Of a stretch of DNA of 64,000 nt, positions 42,370-50,164 are shown one piece after another. Both the position numbers and the translations under genes were made by a program. Numbering within the stretch: the first letter of the stretch is position 1; the number at the start of each line of letters is the position of its first letter. The stretch is taken from NCBI GenBank assembly GCA_021405315.1, contig QWIH01000007.1, forward strand, positions 1 to 64,000. Direction: 5' to 3'. The notes under the pieces were generated by a model, which made no database searches, was not told the DNA's origin, and saw nothing but the letters and a program-made list of their open reading frames with translations. The DNA comes from Leptolyngbya sp. PLA1. Lineage in GTDB: Bacteria; Planctomycetota; Phycisphaerae; Phycisphaerales; UBA1924.

Positions 42370-42999
42370 ATGCGCGATGAACAACTCCTCAGGCTCGTGC
42401 AGATGGCCACCGAAGCCCGCGAGTGGGATGATCAACTCTCCCTGTCGGGAGAAGCCCCGTCCCACGCACCCCGCGGGCAGGGGCTCGGCATCCTGCTGGG
42501 CCTCGCGGCGTGTGTGGCGCTCGCGGCCTGCCTGACGCTCGTGGTCTGGCTCGATCCCGGTTCACCCACGGGTTCCGGGCCCGGCTCCGTCCCCCGACCC
42601 CGCGCGTCCGCGGACGCGGCTCCAGGGCCCGTGCGCGTGCAGAGCGATTCCTCGATGGTGCTGGCGCTCTTCCGGGATCCGGAGTCGCAGTGCGAGTGCT
42701 TCGTGTGGCGTGAGGCGTCCTTTGGTGAGAGGAACATGAGCGACGTGAGGCCCTCGGAGTTGCTCGCCGCGGCCTTGAAGGATGCCTGCTCGTCTCAGCG
42801 TCAGGGCACGGTGTTCGTCGTCGGGCTCCAAGGGCCGCGGGAGCAGTTGCCGCCTACACGCGAGGCGGCCCGGGCGCTCGCCTCGTGCATGGCGGGCGGG
42901 ACAGAGACCTGCGGCGAGGAAGCAAGCTGCTACGGGGCGGGCGCCGTCGGCTGCGTTCCGTCGGGCGTGCGCGTCGTGGCGGAGGCCATCCGTCACTGA
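42370..42999 (+). CDS. single-pass membrane protein, possible anti-sigma partner
   Basis: 209 residues with GGTGGAG about 9 nt before the ATG. Residues 1-37 are cytosolic, 38-59 form one membrane helix (GLGILLGLAACVALAACLTL), then a Pro/Ser/Gly linker and an outer domain to the end. The outer domain has at least eight Cys, including CEC near 97-99 and a cluster ASCMAGGTETCGEEASCYGA near 177-196, so it may carry disulfides or sense redox state. No zinc-finger anti-sigma motif (HxxxCxxC) is visible in the short N-terminal part. Assignment as the ECF partner rests on position only. Confidence 0.55.
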   Translation: MRDEQLLRLVQMATEAREWDDQLSLSGEAPSHAPRGQGLGILLGLAACVALAACLTLVVWLDPGSPTGSGPGSVPRPRASADAAPGPVRVQSDSSMVLALFRDPESQCECFVWREASFGERNMSDVRPSELLAAALKDACSSQRQGTVFVVGLQGPREQLPPTREAARALASCMAGGTETCGEEASCYGAGAVGCVPSGVRVVAEAIRH

Positions 43000-43024
43000 C
43001 ACGCCCGCGCGCGACCCCGCCCAC

Positions 43025-43030
43025 TAGGAT
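43025..43030 (+). promoter_or_regulatory. -10 box TAGGAT of the CCA-adding enzyme gene (leaderless start)
   Basis: TAGGAT ends 5 nt before ATG 43036. No Shine-Dalgarno. Confidence 0.4.
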
Positions 43031-43035
43031 GGGGC

Positions 43036-44310
43036 ATGGCTCTTCTCGCGGGGGAATCGCCCGCCCGTGCACTCGCTGCGGAGATCGTCTCGTGCCTTCG
43101 CGCACGCGGGCACGTGGCGTACTTCGCCGGCGGGTGCGTGCGGGACGAACTGCTCGGGCTGGAACCCAGCGACTACGACGTGGCGACCGACGCCACCCCG
43201 GACCGCGTGCGGGAGCTCTTCCCGAGGTCGAGCGAGGTCGGGAAGTGCTTTGGAGTCGTGATCGTGCAGGGGCGAGGAGAGGTCGTGGAGGTGGCGACGT
43301 TCCGCAGTGACGGGGCGTACTCGGACAGCCGCCGCCCGGACACGGTCACATTCAGCACCCCCCAGGAAGACGCGAGGCGTCGGGACTTCACCGTGAACGC
43401 GCTGTTTCTGGATCCGTTCGGCGACACGGCCTCGAACCCGGCGGACCTGCCCCGTGCGCCCGTGAGCGGGTGCGTGATCGATCTGGTGGGTGGAGTGGCG
43501 GACCTCCGCGCCGGCGTGCTGCGTGCCGTAGGCGATGCGGCCCAGCGCCTCGCGGAGGACCACCTGCGAGCGCTTCGGGCGGTGCGGCTGGCGTCAAAGC
43601 TGGGGTTCGAGATCGAGCGACAGACCGCGATGGCCATCACCCGAGACGCTGCGGCCTTGCGCGGGGTGAGCCGGGAACGAATCGGCGAAGAACTGCAGCG
43701 GATGATGACGCACGAGTCGCGCACGGTCTGCGCCGCGAGGCTGGCGGCGCTCGGCCTGTTGGTCCCCGTGCTGGGGCACGAGAGGGCGGCCCCGGCGAGA
43801 TGGGACCACCTCGCCTCCCTGCCTCCGAAGGCCCCCTACCCGGCGTCGCTGGCGGCGTGGGGCCTGGACCTGGGGCTGGCAGATGGCGAGGCGGCGTGGC
43901 CCGCGGAGTGGAGGCGGTCGCTCTGCCTGAGCAACCAGGACCGGGACGGGCTGGTGATGATCCTTCGAGCCGTGGGCCAGGTGCGGCAGGCCTGGGACGG
44001 GTTATCGGTCGCGGGAAGAAAGAGGCTGTCGGCGGGCCAGTGGTTTGAGTGGGCCCGCGTGCTCGTCGGCGTCCGAGACCCCGCCCGTGCGGCGCGCGTG
44101 GGCGGCGACCGTGACCTGCTCGCGAGGACGCCCAGCGGCCTGGCCCCGGTTCCTCTACTCGGAGGGGATGACCTGGTGGCGGCGGGCTGGAAGCCCGGAC
44201 CGCGTTTCAAGGAGGTGCTGGACCGGGTCTACGACGCCCAGCTTGAGGAAAAAGTCCGGACGAGGGCAGAGGCGCTGGAACTGGCGGCAGGCTTGGGGGT
44301 CAAAGGCTGA
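43036..44310 (+). CDS. cca: CCA tRNA nucleotidyltransferase
   Basis: 424 residues. Class II nucleotidyltransferase head: VAYFAGGCVRDELLGLEPSD near residues 27-46 (GGxVRD), YDVATDATP (the DxD metal pair), then RRRDFTVNALFLDP near 114-127 (RRDxxxNA) and DLVGGVADLRAG with LAEDHLRALRAVRLASKLGF near 170-190 (EDxxRxxRA..A). The C-terminal 200 residues are helical body and tail. It adds or repairs the 3' CCA of tRNAs using CTP and ATP; the single tRNA in the window lacks an encoded CCA, which fits. A leaderless start is suggested. Confidence 0.93.
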   Translation: MALLAGESPARALAAEIVSCLRARGHVAYFAGGCVRDELLGLEPSDYDVATDATPDRVRELFPRSSEVGKCFGVVIVQGRGEVVEVATFRSDGAYSDSRRPDTVTFSTPQEDARRRDFTVNALFLDPFGDTASNPADLPRAPVSGCVIDLVGGVADLRAGVLRAVGDAAQRLAEDHLRALRAVRLASKLGFEIERQTAMAITRDAAALRGVSRERIGEELQRMMTHESRTVCAARLAALGLLVPVLGHERAAPARWDHLASLPPKAPYPASLAAWGLDLGLADGEAAWPAEWRRSLCLSNQDRDGLVMILRAVGQVRQAWDGLSVAGRKRLSAGQWFEWARVLVGVRDPARAARVGGDRDLLARTPSGLAPVPLLGGDDLVAAGWKPGPRFKEVLDRVYDAQLEEKVRTRAEALELAAGLGVKG

Positions 44311-44518
44311 GAAGCCCCGGCTCGGTCGGATGCCGTATCCTTTGGACCGGCTCCGAAGTGGACTGGATGCGGGTCGGGTTGTGGCCGGTCGGGCGGCTCT
44401 TCGAAGGGAGAGCCGCGGCGGGGGTGTTCGGGGTTGGCTGGAAGCCGGGTCTGCTCAGGCCGGGCCGATCGAGGATGGCAGTCTTTGGGCCTCTGGCCCG
44501 GTTCGAAGGAGTGACACG

Positions 44519-46015
44519 ATGACTCGACGCAACTCACCCGTGATCGGGCTGCTGAGCGGAGTGCTTGCCGGCGCGATGGTCCCCGTGATGGTCCCGACGT
44601 TGCTGATGCCCGCTCCCGCGGCGGCACAGAACTCGACGACGGCGAGCAAGAAGGGCACCGACGTGCTGATCCTCCGCAAGGGCACGGTGCTCACGGGAAC
44701 GATCGAGTCGGAGACGGCAACCGCCGTGAAGTTCACCTCGGACTACAACGGCCTCCCCTTCACCACCGAGTATCCGAAGACGGACATCCTGGAGATCAAG
44801 CGCGGCGCGGCGGCCCCCGCCGGCGGCGCGGCGCCGGAGCAGGCGACACCCGCCCCGGCCGCCCTCAACCTGAAGGTCGCCGAAGACCCGCCCGTGGAGC
44901 CCGCGAGCGACAAGACCCGGTACGCGTACGTGACGCTGACGGGCGTCTTCGGGCAGGGGATCTCGCAGACCCCCATCCGCAAGGCGATGAAGGACGCCGT
45001 CGCGCAGCGAGCCCAGGTGATCGTGTTCGAGCTCGAGAACACCTGGGAGCAGCGGGGCGGCAGCGAGACCAAGGAAGAGAAGCGCGACATCGAGGCGAGG
45101 TTCGATGAGTTCCACCGGGCGGAGGAGATTCTGGACGTCATCGGCAAGGAACTGCCCGACATGGCGACCGACGCCGGGATGGAGCCGCCGCGGGTGGTCT
45201 TCTGGGTCCGCCGGGCGATGGGCGGCGCGGCGTTCTTCCCGCTCATGAGCAAGGAGGTCTACTTCCACCCCGAGGGCCGCATCGGCGGCATCGGCAACCT
45301 CGCGACGATGCTCAAGGGCCACGAGCGCGTGGTTGAGAAGCAGATTTCGCTGAGGCTGAAGCGCGCCGTGGGCTGGGCGCACCTCAGCGGGTACCCCTAC
45401 GCCGAGGACCTGGTCCGTGCCATGACCCAGGACTGGTACGTCTGCTCGGTGAAGTTCGAGAACGGCCGTCCGGTGCTCTTCGAGGGGCTGCCCTCCAACC
45501 CGGGGGAGGAGCTCCTCACCGACGACGCCAAGGAGGGCAACCGCGACTCCATCCAGCAGATCGCGAGGCACGAGGGCAACGACGTGCTGATCCTCAACGA
45601 GCGGAACGCCAAGCTGATCGGTTTCAGCAAGGGCACCGTCGAGACCAAGAGCGAGCTGCTCGCGGCCCTCAGGCTGGACCGCGCGGGCGTGGACGTGGGC
45701 GCCAGGGCCGAACGGGACATGACGGACTGGCGCACCGGCCTTGGCCGGACCATGAGCCGCGTGCAGGAGCTGTGGCGTGAGTACACGGAGATCCGCGTGG
45801 AGGGTGATTGGGAGGCCCGCCGCCGGGCCCGCAGCACCCAGATCCAGAAGCTCGAAGCGCTCAAGGCGATCTTCCGCCAGTGGGGCGAGGGGCTCGACCC
45901 GTACCAGCTCGCGCCGATGGGCATCCCGATCGGCGGCGACGGCACGCCCGACATCGCCATCATCGACAACTGGATCGAGAAGATCCGCATGCAGCAGCAG
46001 CTCGACCGTCGCTAA
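44519..46015 (+). CDS. secreted ClpP-fold protein, catalytic Ser apparently lost, with SH3/LSm-like N-domain
   Basis: 498 residues from ATG 44519 (GAAGGAG 7 nt upstream). Signal peptide about 1-37 ending AAA|QNS. Residues 45-98 (DVLILRKGTVLTGTIESETA .. VKFTS .. YPKTDILEIKRG) look like a small beta barrel of the SH3/LSm kind. Residues 135-330 fit the ClpP/crotonase fold of S49/NfeD peptidases (YAYVTLTGVFGQGISQTPIR, VIVFELENTW, VVFWVRRAMGGAAFFPLMSK then EVYFHP, GRIGGIGNLATMLKG). Where NfeD-type proteases have ASAG with the nucleophilic Ser, this has MGGAAF, so it may be inactive. A paralogue follows 21 bp downstream. Confidence 0.6.
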   Translation: MTRRNSPVIGLLSGVLAGAMVPVMVPTLLMPAPAAAQNSTTASKKGTDVLILRKGTVLTGTIESETATAVKFTSDYNGLPFTTEYPKTDILEIKRGAAAPAGGAAPEQATPAPAALNLKVAEDPPVEPASDKTRYAYVTLTGVFGQGISQTPIRKAMKDAVAQRAQVIVFELENTWEQRGGSETKEEKRDIEARFDEFHRAEEILDVIGKELPDMATDAGMEPPRVVFWVRRAMGGAAFFPLMSKEVYFHPEGRIGGIGNLATMLKGHERVVEKQISLRLKRAVGWAHLSGYPYAEDLVRAMTQDWYVCSVKFENGRPVLFEGLPSNPGEELLTDDAKEGNRDSIQQIARHEGNDVLILNERNAKLIGFSKGTVETKSELLAALRLDRAGVDVGARAERDMTDWRTGLGRTMSRVQELWREYTEIRVEGDWEARRRARSTQIQKLEALKAIFRQWGEGLDPYQLAPMGIPIGGDGTPDIAIIDNWIEKIRMQQQLDRR

Positions 46016-46036
46016 GCAAACCCGGAGACCGAACAC

Positions 46037-47341
46037 ATGAAGAAGATCATCAACAGCCTCCGTGTGATGGCCATGGCGCTCGCCGCGATCACCGCGGTCT
46101 GCGTCACGACCCCCAACGCCCTCGCGGACAAGATCACGCTCAAGGACGGTCGGGTCTTCGAGGGCCAGATCGTCCGCGAGGAGTTCGGGTACGTCTGGAT
46201 CAAGACCACGGTCGCCGGGGTGCCCCGCGAGGAGATGTTCTCCGTCGATCGCGACGTCGCCTCGCTCGAGCGCGACAGCGCGACGCCGGCTCCGGCGGCG
46301 GCTGCGTCAGCCCCCGCCGACCCCGAGGACGCCGAGGAGGCGGTCCTCCCCAAGAAGCCGGGTGAGGTCCGGGGCGTGGTGCTCACGCTCGGCGACCGCT
46401 CGAACAACATGGTCGGCGTGTACATGGTCGCCAACGTGCTCGAGGAAGTGATCCCGATGCTCGAGAAGGAGATCGGCACCGACCACACGGGCGTCGTGGT
46501 CATGCGGATCACCTCCGGCGGCGGCTACGGCATGGAGGTCCAGAAGATCTCCGACGTGGTGCACAACGAGTTCAAGAAGCGCTGGCGCACCGTCGCGTGG
46601 ATCGAGACCGCGATCTCCGCCGCCGCCATGAGCGCCCACTGCTTCGAGGAGATCTACTTCACCACCAACGGCAACTACGGCGCCTGCACGGGCTTCTACG
46701 GCTCGCTGGACCGCCCGGTGGAGGGCCTGGAGCTCGAGGAGTCCCTCGCACAGATGGAGCGCATCTCCTCCCGCGGCGGGTACGACCCTCTGATCATGCG
46801 GGCCATGCAGATCCAGCAGCCCCTTTCCGCCACCATCCTCCCGAACGGTGAGGTCAAGTGGTACGGGGACGCGACCAGCGGCGAGGTCGTGGTGAACCGC
46901 GTGGGAGAGATCCTGACCTTCGACCACGTGCTCGCGGACAAGGTGAAGTTCTCCCGCGGCACCGCGGACACGCTCGAAGAGCTGACCTCGCTCCTCGGTT
47001 ACAAGGAGATCAACTGGGTCGGCAAGAAGGTTCCCGGCGTCGCGTGGCCCATCAGCCGCGCGGAGAAGCGCCAGATGGACTTCCGCAAGCAGGTCAAGAA
47101 CGACGAGGACAACCTCAACAGCTGGTACAACCTGTATCAGACCAACCTCGGCGTGGCCCAGCAGATGCCCCCCGCTCAGCGCGGACCGTGGCTCGGCAAG
47201 GCCCGCAGCTTCCTCGACAAGATCAAGAACATGATCCGCAACAACCCCGCGTTCGCCCGGAACCTCTTCGGCGGCCGCAAGGAGTTCCAGGAGTGGCTGA
47301 AGGAGCAGGAGCGGATCATCGCCGAACTGGCGAAGAAGTGA
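46037..47341 (+). CDS. secreted ClpP-fold protein with SH3/LSm-like N-domain, Ser retained
   Basis: 434 residues. Signal peptide about 1-31 ending ALA|DKI. Residues 30-80 (ITLKDGRVFEGQIVREEFGY .. VWIKT .. EEMFSVDRDVASLE) repeat the small beta barrel of the previous protein. Residues 105-300 form a ClpP/S49-like core: VRGVVLTLGDRSNNMVGVYM, GVVVMRITSGGGYGMEVQKI, then TVAWIETAISAAAMSAHCFE near 187-206 and EIYFTTNGNYGACTGFYG. The ISAAAMSAH segment aligns with the nucleophile loop and keeps a Ser. The C-terminal 100 residues are helical and basic. Same strand, 21 bp from its paralogue, one shared terminator: probably an operon and perhaps a heteromeric complex. Confidence 0.62.
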   Translation: MKKIINSLRVMAMALAAITAVCVTTPNALADKITLKDGRVFEGQIVREEFGYVWIKTTVAGVPREEMFSVDRDVASLERDSATPAPAAAASAPADPEDAEEAVLPKKPGEVRGVVLTLGDRSNNMVGVYMVANVLEEVIPMLEKEIGTDHTGVVVMRITSGGGYGMEVQKISDVVHNEFKKRWRTVAWIETAISAAAMSAHCFEEIYFTTNGNYGACTGFYGSLDRPVEGLELEESLAQMERISSRGGYDPLIMRAMQIQQPLSATILPNGEVKWYGDATSGEVVVNRVGEILTFDHVLADKVKFSRGTADTLEELTSLLGYKEINWVGKKVPGVAWPISRAEKRQMDFRKQVKNDEDNLNSWYNLYQTNLGVAQQMPPAQRGPWLGKARSFLDKIKNMIRNNPAFARNLFGGRKEFQEWLKEQERIIAELAKK

Positions 47342-47363
47342 TCCGCCGATGAGGACACCGTCG

Positions 47364-47392
47364 CAGGCCCGGGCCCAGGTCCGGGCCTGTTT
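47364..47392 (+). terminator. terminator of the ClpP-like pair
   Basis: CAGGCCCGG / CCGGGCCTG, 9 perfect pairs with an 8-nt loop, then TTTC. It lies 22 bp after the stop codon at 47341. Confidence 0.78.
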
Positions 47393-47411
47393 CATTCCGT
47401 GGGACGCGGGC

Positions 47412-48536
47412 TTATGGGCGCGTGACGCGGCGCCAGAGCAGGCCGCACTCCGCTGCGAGCCACGCCGCGAGCGCCGGGACAAGCCAAGCGGCGAGTCCGT
47501 CGATGCGGTCGGTGAGTCGGGTGAGCATGGTCTCCGCGTTGCCCTTCCAGATGGCCTTGGCGATGCCCAGGAGCGGGTGAGGACGGGTGAGGGCACGCGA
47601 GGTAGCCGAGAACAGCCGCACCCCCGCCGGTCCCTTGCGGGAGGCCCTGACGAGCGCGGCCTGGGTGCGGAGCCCGGCCTCGCCGGCCTCCGCGGCGGAT
47701 CTGGCGATCCGGACGCTCTCAGCGCCGCCGACGTGCAAGGCGAGCCCCGCGTCCGGGTGCCGCTTCACGAACGAGGCGAGCCGGGTGAGGTCCTCGGTGC
47801 TCTCGGCGTGGCGGAGGACCCGCATCGCGGTGCCGGGCGATGCGCCGGAGGCGGTGGCCGCCACGGCGCGGAATGTCTCTTCGAGTTCGCCGGTCGCCCG
47901 GCCGCGGATGAGCGTGAGGAGGCGTTTGCCCATGGCTTCGGTCATATGCCCGCCCCGCTTGGCGGCCTTGAGGATGGAGGGGGCCCAGTCGATCTCCGGG
48001 GCGAGAGTCGTGACCACGCCGACGACACTGAGCGCGAGGATGACCTCGTCGCTCTCGCCGTCGATGAGCTGGCGCCCGCCCTGGATCAGCAGGTCGCGGA
48101 CGTCGCCGACGACGAAGAAGTCCGCGGCCACGGCCCCGACGACGCGCTCGAGGGTCTCTCCCGAGCCGGTGAGGGCGCCCACACCCACGTCCTTCGCGCG
48201 GCGCAGCAAGCTCTGTTGCTCGTCGATCGTGAGTGCCCGCTCGGCCTCGAGGTTGGCACGTGCCTCACCCTCGACGGAGCGGAGGCCGGCGTCGGCGATC
48301 ATGACGGCCTCGCCGTAGCGGCCTTCGAGGCGGAGGGCGCGAACCTCCGAGGCGAAGTCGAAGTCCGGGAGCACCGCCATCTGCATGCGGGCGAGGCGGG
48401 CGCCGGAGTCCGCGATGAGCACCCAAAGGGCAAAGCCCGCGAGGGCGATGCGGAGGAGATTCCAGCGGCACGTCCAGGGGAGCAGGAGCGTGCCGATCGT
48501 GGACCGGCGGGGTTTCTTGGGCGCCGGGGTGCTCAC
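47412..48536 (-). CDS. membrane protein of unknown function
   Basis: 374 residues from GTG 48536, which overlaps the stop of the upstream gene as GTGA. Hydrophobic segments lie near residues 28-45 (LLRIALAGFALWVLIADSG), 160-185 (VILALSVVGVVTTLA) and at the end (AAWLVPALAAWLAAECGLLW). Between them are soluble helical stretches, among them EVRALRLEGRYGEAVMIADA, which could be a single TPR-like pair. No family is recognised. The 4-bp overlap with the DUF4230-like gene suggests that the two products work together at the membrane. Confidence 0.65.
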   Translation of the reverse strand: MSTPAPKKPRRSTIGTLLLPWTCRWNLLRIALAGFALWVLIADSGARLARMQMAVLPDFDFASEVRALRLEGRYGEAVMIADAGLRSVEGEARANLEAERALTIDEQQSLLRRAKDVGVGALTGSGETLERVVGAVAADFFVVGDVRDLLIQGGRQLIDGESDEVILALSVVGVVTTLAPEIDWAPSILKAAKRGGHMTEAMGKRLLTLIRGRATGELEETFRAVAATASGASPGTAMRVLRHAESTEDLTRLASFVKRHPDAGLALHVGGAESVRIARSAAEAGEAGLRTQAALVRASRKGPAGVRLFSATSRALTRPHPLLGIAKAIWKGNAETMLTRLTDRIDGLAAWLVPALAAWLAAECGLLWRRVTRP

Positions 48537-49201
48537 CGCTCGTCCTCCGGTGGCTCCTCGAAGATCACCCGCACGGGCGTGGCGTCACCGGTCACGGTGC
48601 GAACGAGCGTCGCCACTTGCTCCCGGGTGACCTCTTCAACCCTCGCGGCGTCCTGTGGCAGCAGCACCAGCTCGCGGGCGGCGGGGGCGGCGTCACGTCG
48701 GGCAAGCCCAAGGTAGTACTCCCCCGCGCGGGATCTCAGTCGCAGCCCGCCCGCCTGCACCTCGGCCTTCTCCTGCTCGGAGAAGATCTCCGTGGCGATT
48801 CGGGTGGGGCGGGGCACGCGGACGACGTAGCCGCTGCTGCCCGGGAGCCCACCCGTGAACAGGGTGGTGTGAGCGATGTTCGTGACCGACATGGCAGAGA
48901 GGTCGGTACCGAAGGAGATCCGGACTGGGACGGTGACCTTGGCCGAGACGTCGCCCCTCCAACTGAAGTCGGACTTCTCGACGGTGACGCTGGTATCGAT
49001 CTCGACGGTGATGAGCTTGAGCGATCTCAGGGCCGAGGCGACCTCCGCGACGGGCCGCTGCGCCTGGCGGTTGATGTCCAGCGTGCGGAGGGTGTCGAGG
49101 GCGCGCTGCTCCTCGCGGCGCATCAGCAGGAAGGCCGCCCCGAAGACGGCGCCGGCGGTGAGCAGCAGGCCAAACCACAATCTCCCGCTGGCGGGCGGCA
49201 C
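48533..49201 (-). CDS. DUF4230-like membrane-anchored protein
   Basis: 222 residues from GTG 49201; the frame stays open further upstream, but that would run into the opposite gene at 49291. A CGATAGA sequence lies close upstream and no Shine-Dalgarno is visible. Residues 7-28 are a membrane helix (LWFGLLLTAGAVFGAAFLLM), and the rest is outside or periplasmic. SLKLITVEIDTSVTVEKSDF, VTVPVRISFGTDLSAMSV and GYVVRVPRPTRIATEIF follow the pattern of DUF4230 proteins (strand-rich, GxDLS). Function unknown. Translationally coupled to the downstream membrane protein by a GTGA overlap. Confidence 0.6.
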   Translation of the reverse strand: MPPASGRLWFGLLLTAGAVFGAAFLLMRREEQRALDTLRTLDINRQAQRPVAEVASALRSLKLITVEIDTSVTVEKSDFSWRGDVSAKVTVPVRISFGTDLSAMSVTNIAHTTLFTGGLPGSSGYVVRVPRPTRIATEIFSEQEKAEVQAGGLRLRSRAGEYYLGLARRDAAPAARELVLLPQDAARVEEVTREQVATLVRTVTGDATPVRVIFEEPPEDER

Positions 49202-49290
49202 GCGGGACTCTATCGACCAACGCCCGCGCCCGGGGAGAGTCACCGGAGGTCCGCGCCCGTGGGCCTCCCCGGGGCCGTCTACAGTCGGCC

Positions 49291-50145
49291 ATGCGGCCCG
49301 CGGTGTTCCTGGATCGGGATGACACGCTGATCGAGTGCCGGCGTCTGCCAACGCCCGCACCGCCCGCGAAAGCCGGTGATCTCACGGATCCGGCCCTTGT
49401 TCGGCTGCTGCCCGGGGTTGCCGAGGGGCTGACCCTGCTCGCGGGGGCCGGGTTCGCGCTGGTTGTCATCTCCAACCAGGGTGTGGTCGCGCGGGGCGGG
49501 GCCACGTGTGAACGGGTCGAAGAGATCAACCGGCGGGTGAGCGAGGCGGTCGTGCGGGCGGGAGGGCCGCGGATCGACGCGTTCTACTTCTGCCCGTACC
49601 ACCCGCAGGGCGGCCCGGGGGAGTTCAGCCGCGAGCACCCGTGGCGGAAGCCGGCACCGGGGATGATCGTCGCGGCTTCGGAGGAGCTGGGTCTGGACCT
49701 GGCTCGCTCGTGGCTGATCGGTGATGTCGAGAGGGACATCGAGGCGGGGGTTGCGGCGGGCTTGCGGGCCTCTCGTTGCCTGCTGATCGGCGAGGACCGG
49801 AAGCTGCCGGACCTTCAGGCGGCGGCGGAGGTGGTGGTGGCGGAGGTCGCCGGAGATCGTGTGCTGCGCGGGGTGGAGGTCGCGGCGGTGGATCTCCGGC
49901 CCCTCGAAGAGGGCGCCCTCGATGACGCGCGCACGCGCGAGACCGTTCTCGCGTCGGCAAGATCGATCGCGGAGCAGCACGGCGTGCGACTGGTCGAACT
50001 CGGGGTCGCTGACGGCGCCCTCAGGCTGGGCGTGCGTGCCGACCGGATGCTGGCGCTGGGGTTCGCGGCGGAGGTCCGGCGTGCGACGAACGCGTGGCAC
50101 CGGGCGCGAACCGGTTCGGCTCTCTGGCCCGGCGACGCCGGTTGA
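49291..50145 (+). CDS. HAD-IIIA phosphatase resembling GmhB/HisB-N, with C-terminal extension
   Basis: 284 residues. Residues 1-185 match D,D-heptose 1,7-bisphosphate phosphatase: AVFLDRDDTLIECRRLP at the N-terminus (nucleophile motif DRDDTL), VVISNQGVVARG near 66, FYFCPYHPQG near 98, PWRKPAPGMIVAASEELGLD near 118 and WLIGDVERDIEAGVAAGL near 145. The usual zinc set CxH...CxC is incomplete: SREHPWRKP stands for CDCRKP. Residues 195-284 are an extra domain (DDARTRETVLASARSIAEQH, VELGVADGALRLGV) I do not recognise. The heptosyltransferase-like gene follows 19 bp later, consistent with heptose or a related sugar pathway. Confidence 0.8.
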   Translation: MRPAVFLDRDDTLIECRRLPTPAPPAKAGDLTDPALVRLLPGVAEGLTLLAGAGFALVVISNQGVVARGGATCERVEEINRRVSEAVVRAGGPRIDAFYFCPYHPQGGPGEFSREHPWRKPAPGMIVAASEELGLDLARSWLIGDVERDIEAGVAAGLRASRCLLIGEDRKLPDLQAAAEVVVAEVAGDRVLRGVEVAAVDLRPLEEGALDDARTRETVLASARSIAEQHGVRLVELGVADGALRLGVRADRMLALGFAAEVRRATNAWHRARTGSALWPGDAG

Positions 50146-50150
50146 GACGC

Positions 50151-50156
50151 TATCTT
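50151..50156 (+). promoter_or_regulatory. -10 box TATCTT of the GT9 gene
   Basis: TATCTT ends 8 nt before GTG 50165 with no Shine-Dalgarno. It lies just after the stop of the HAD phosphatase gene, so the GT9 gene may have its own promoter as well. Confidence 0.35.
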
Positions 50157-50164
50157 TGAGCCCG

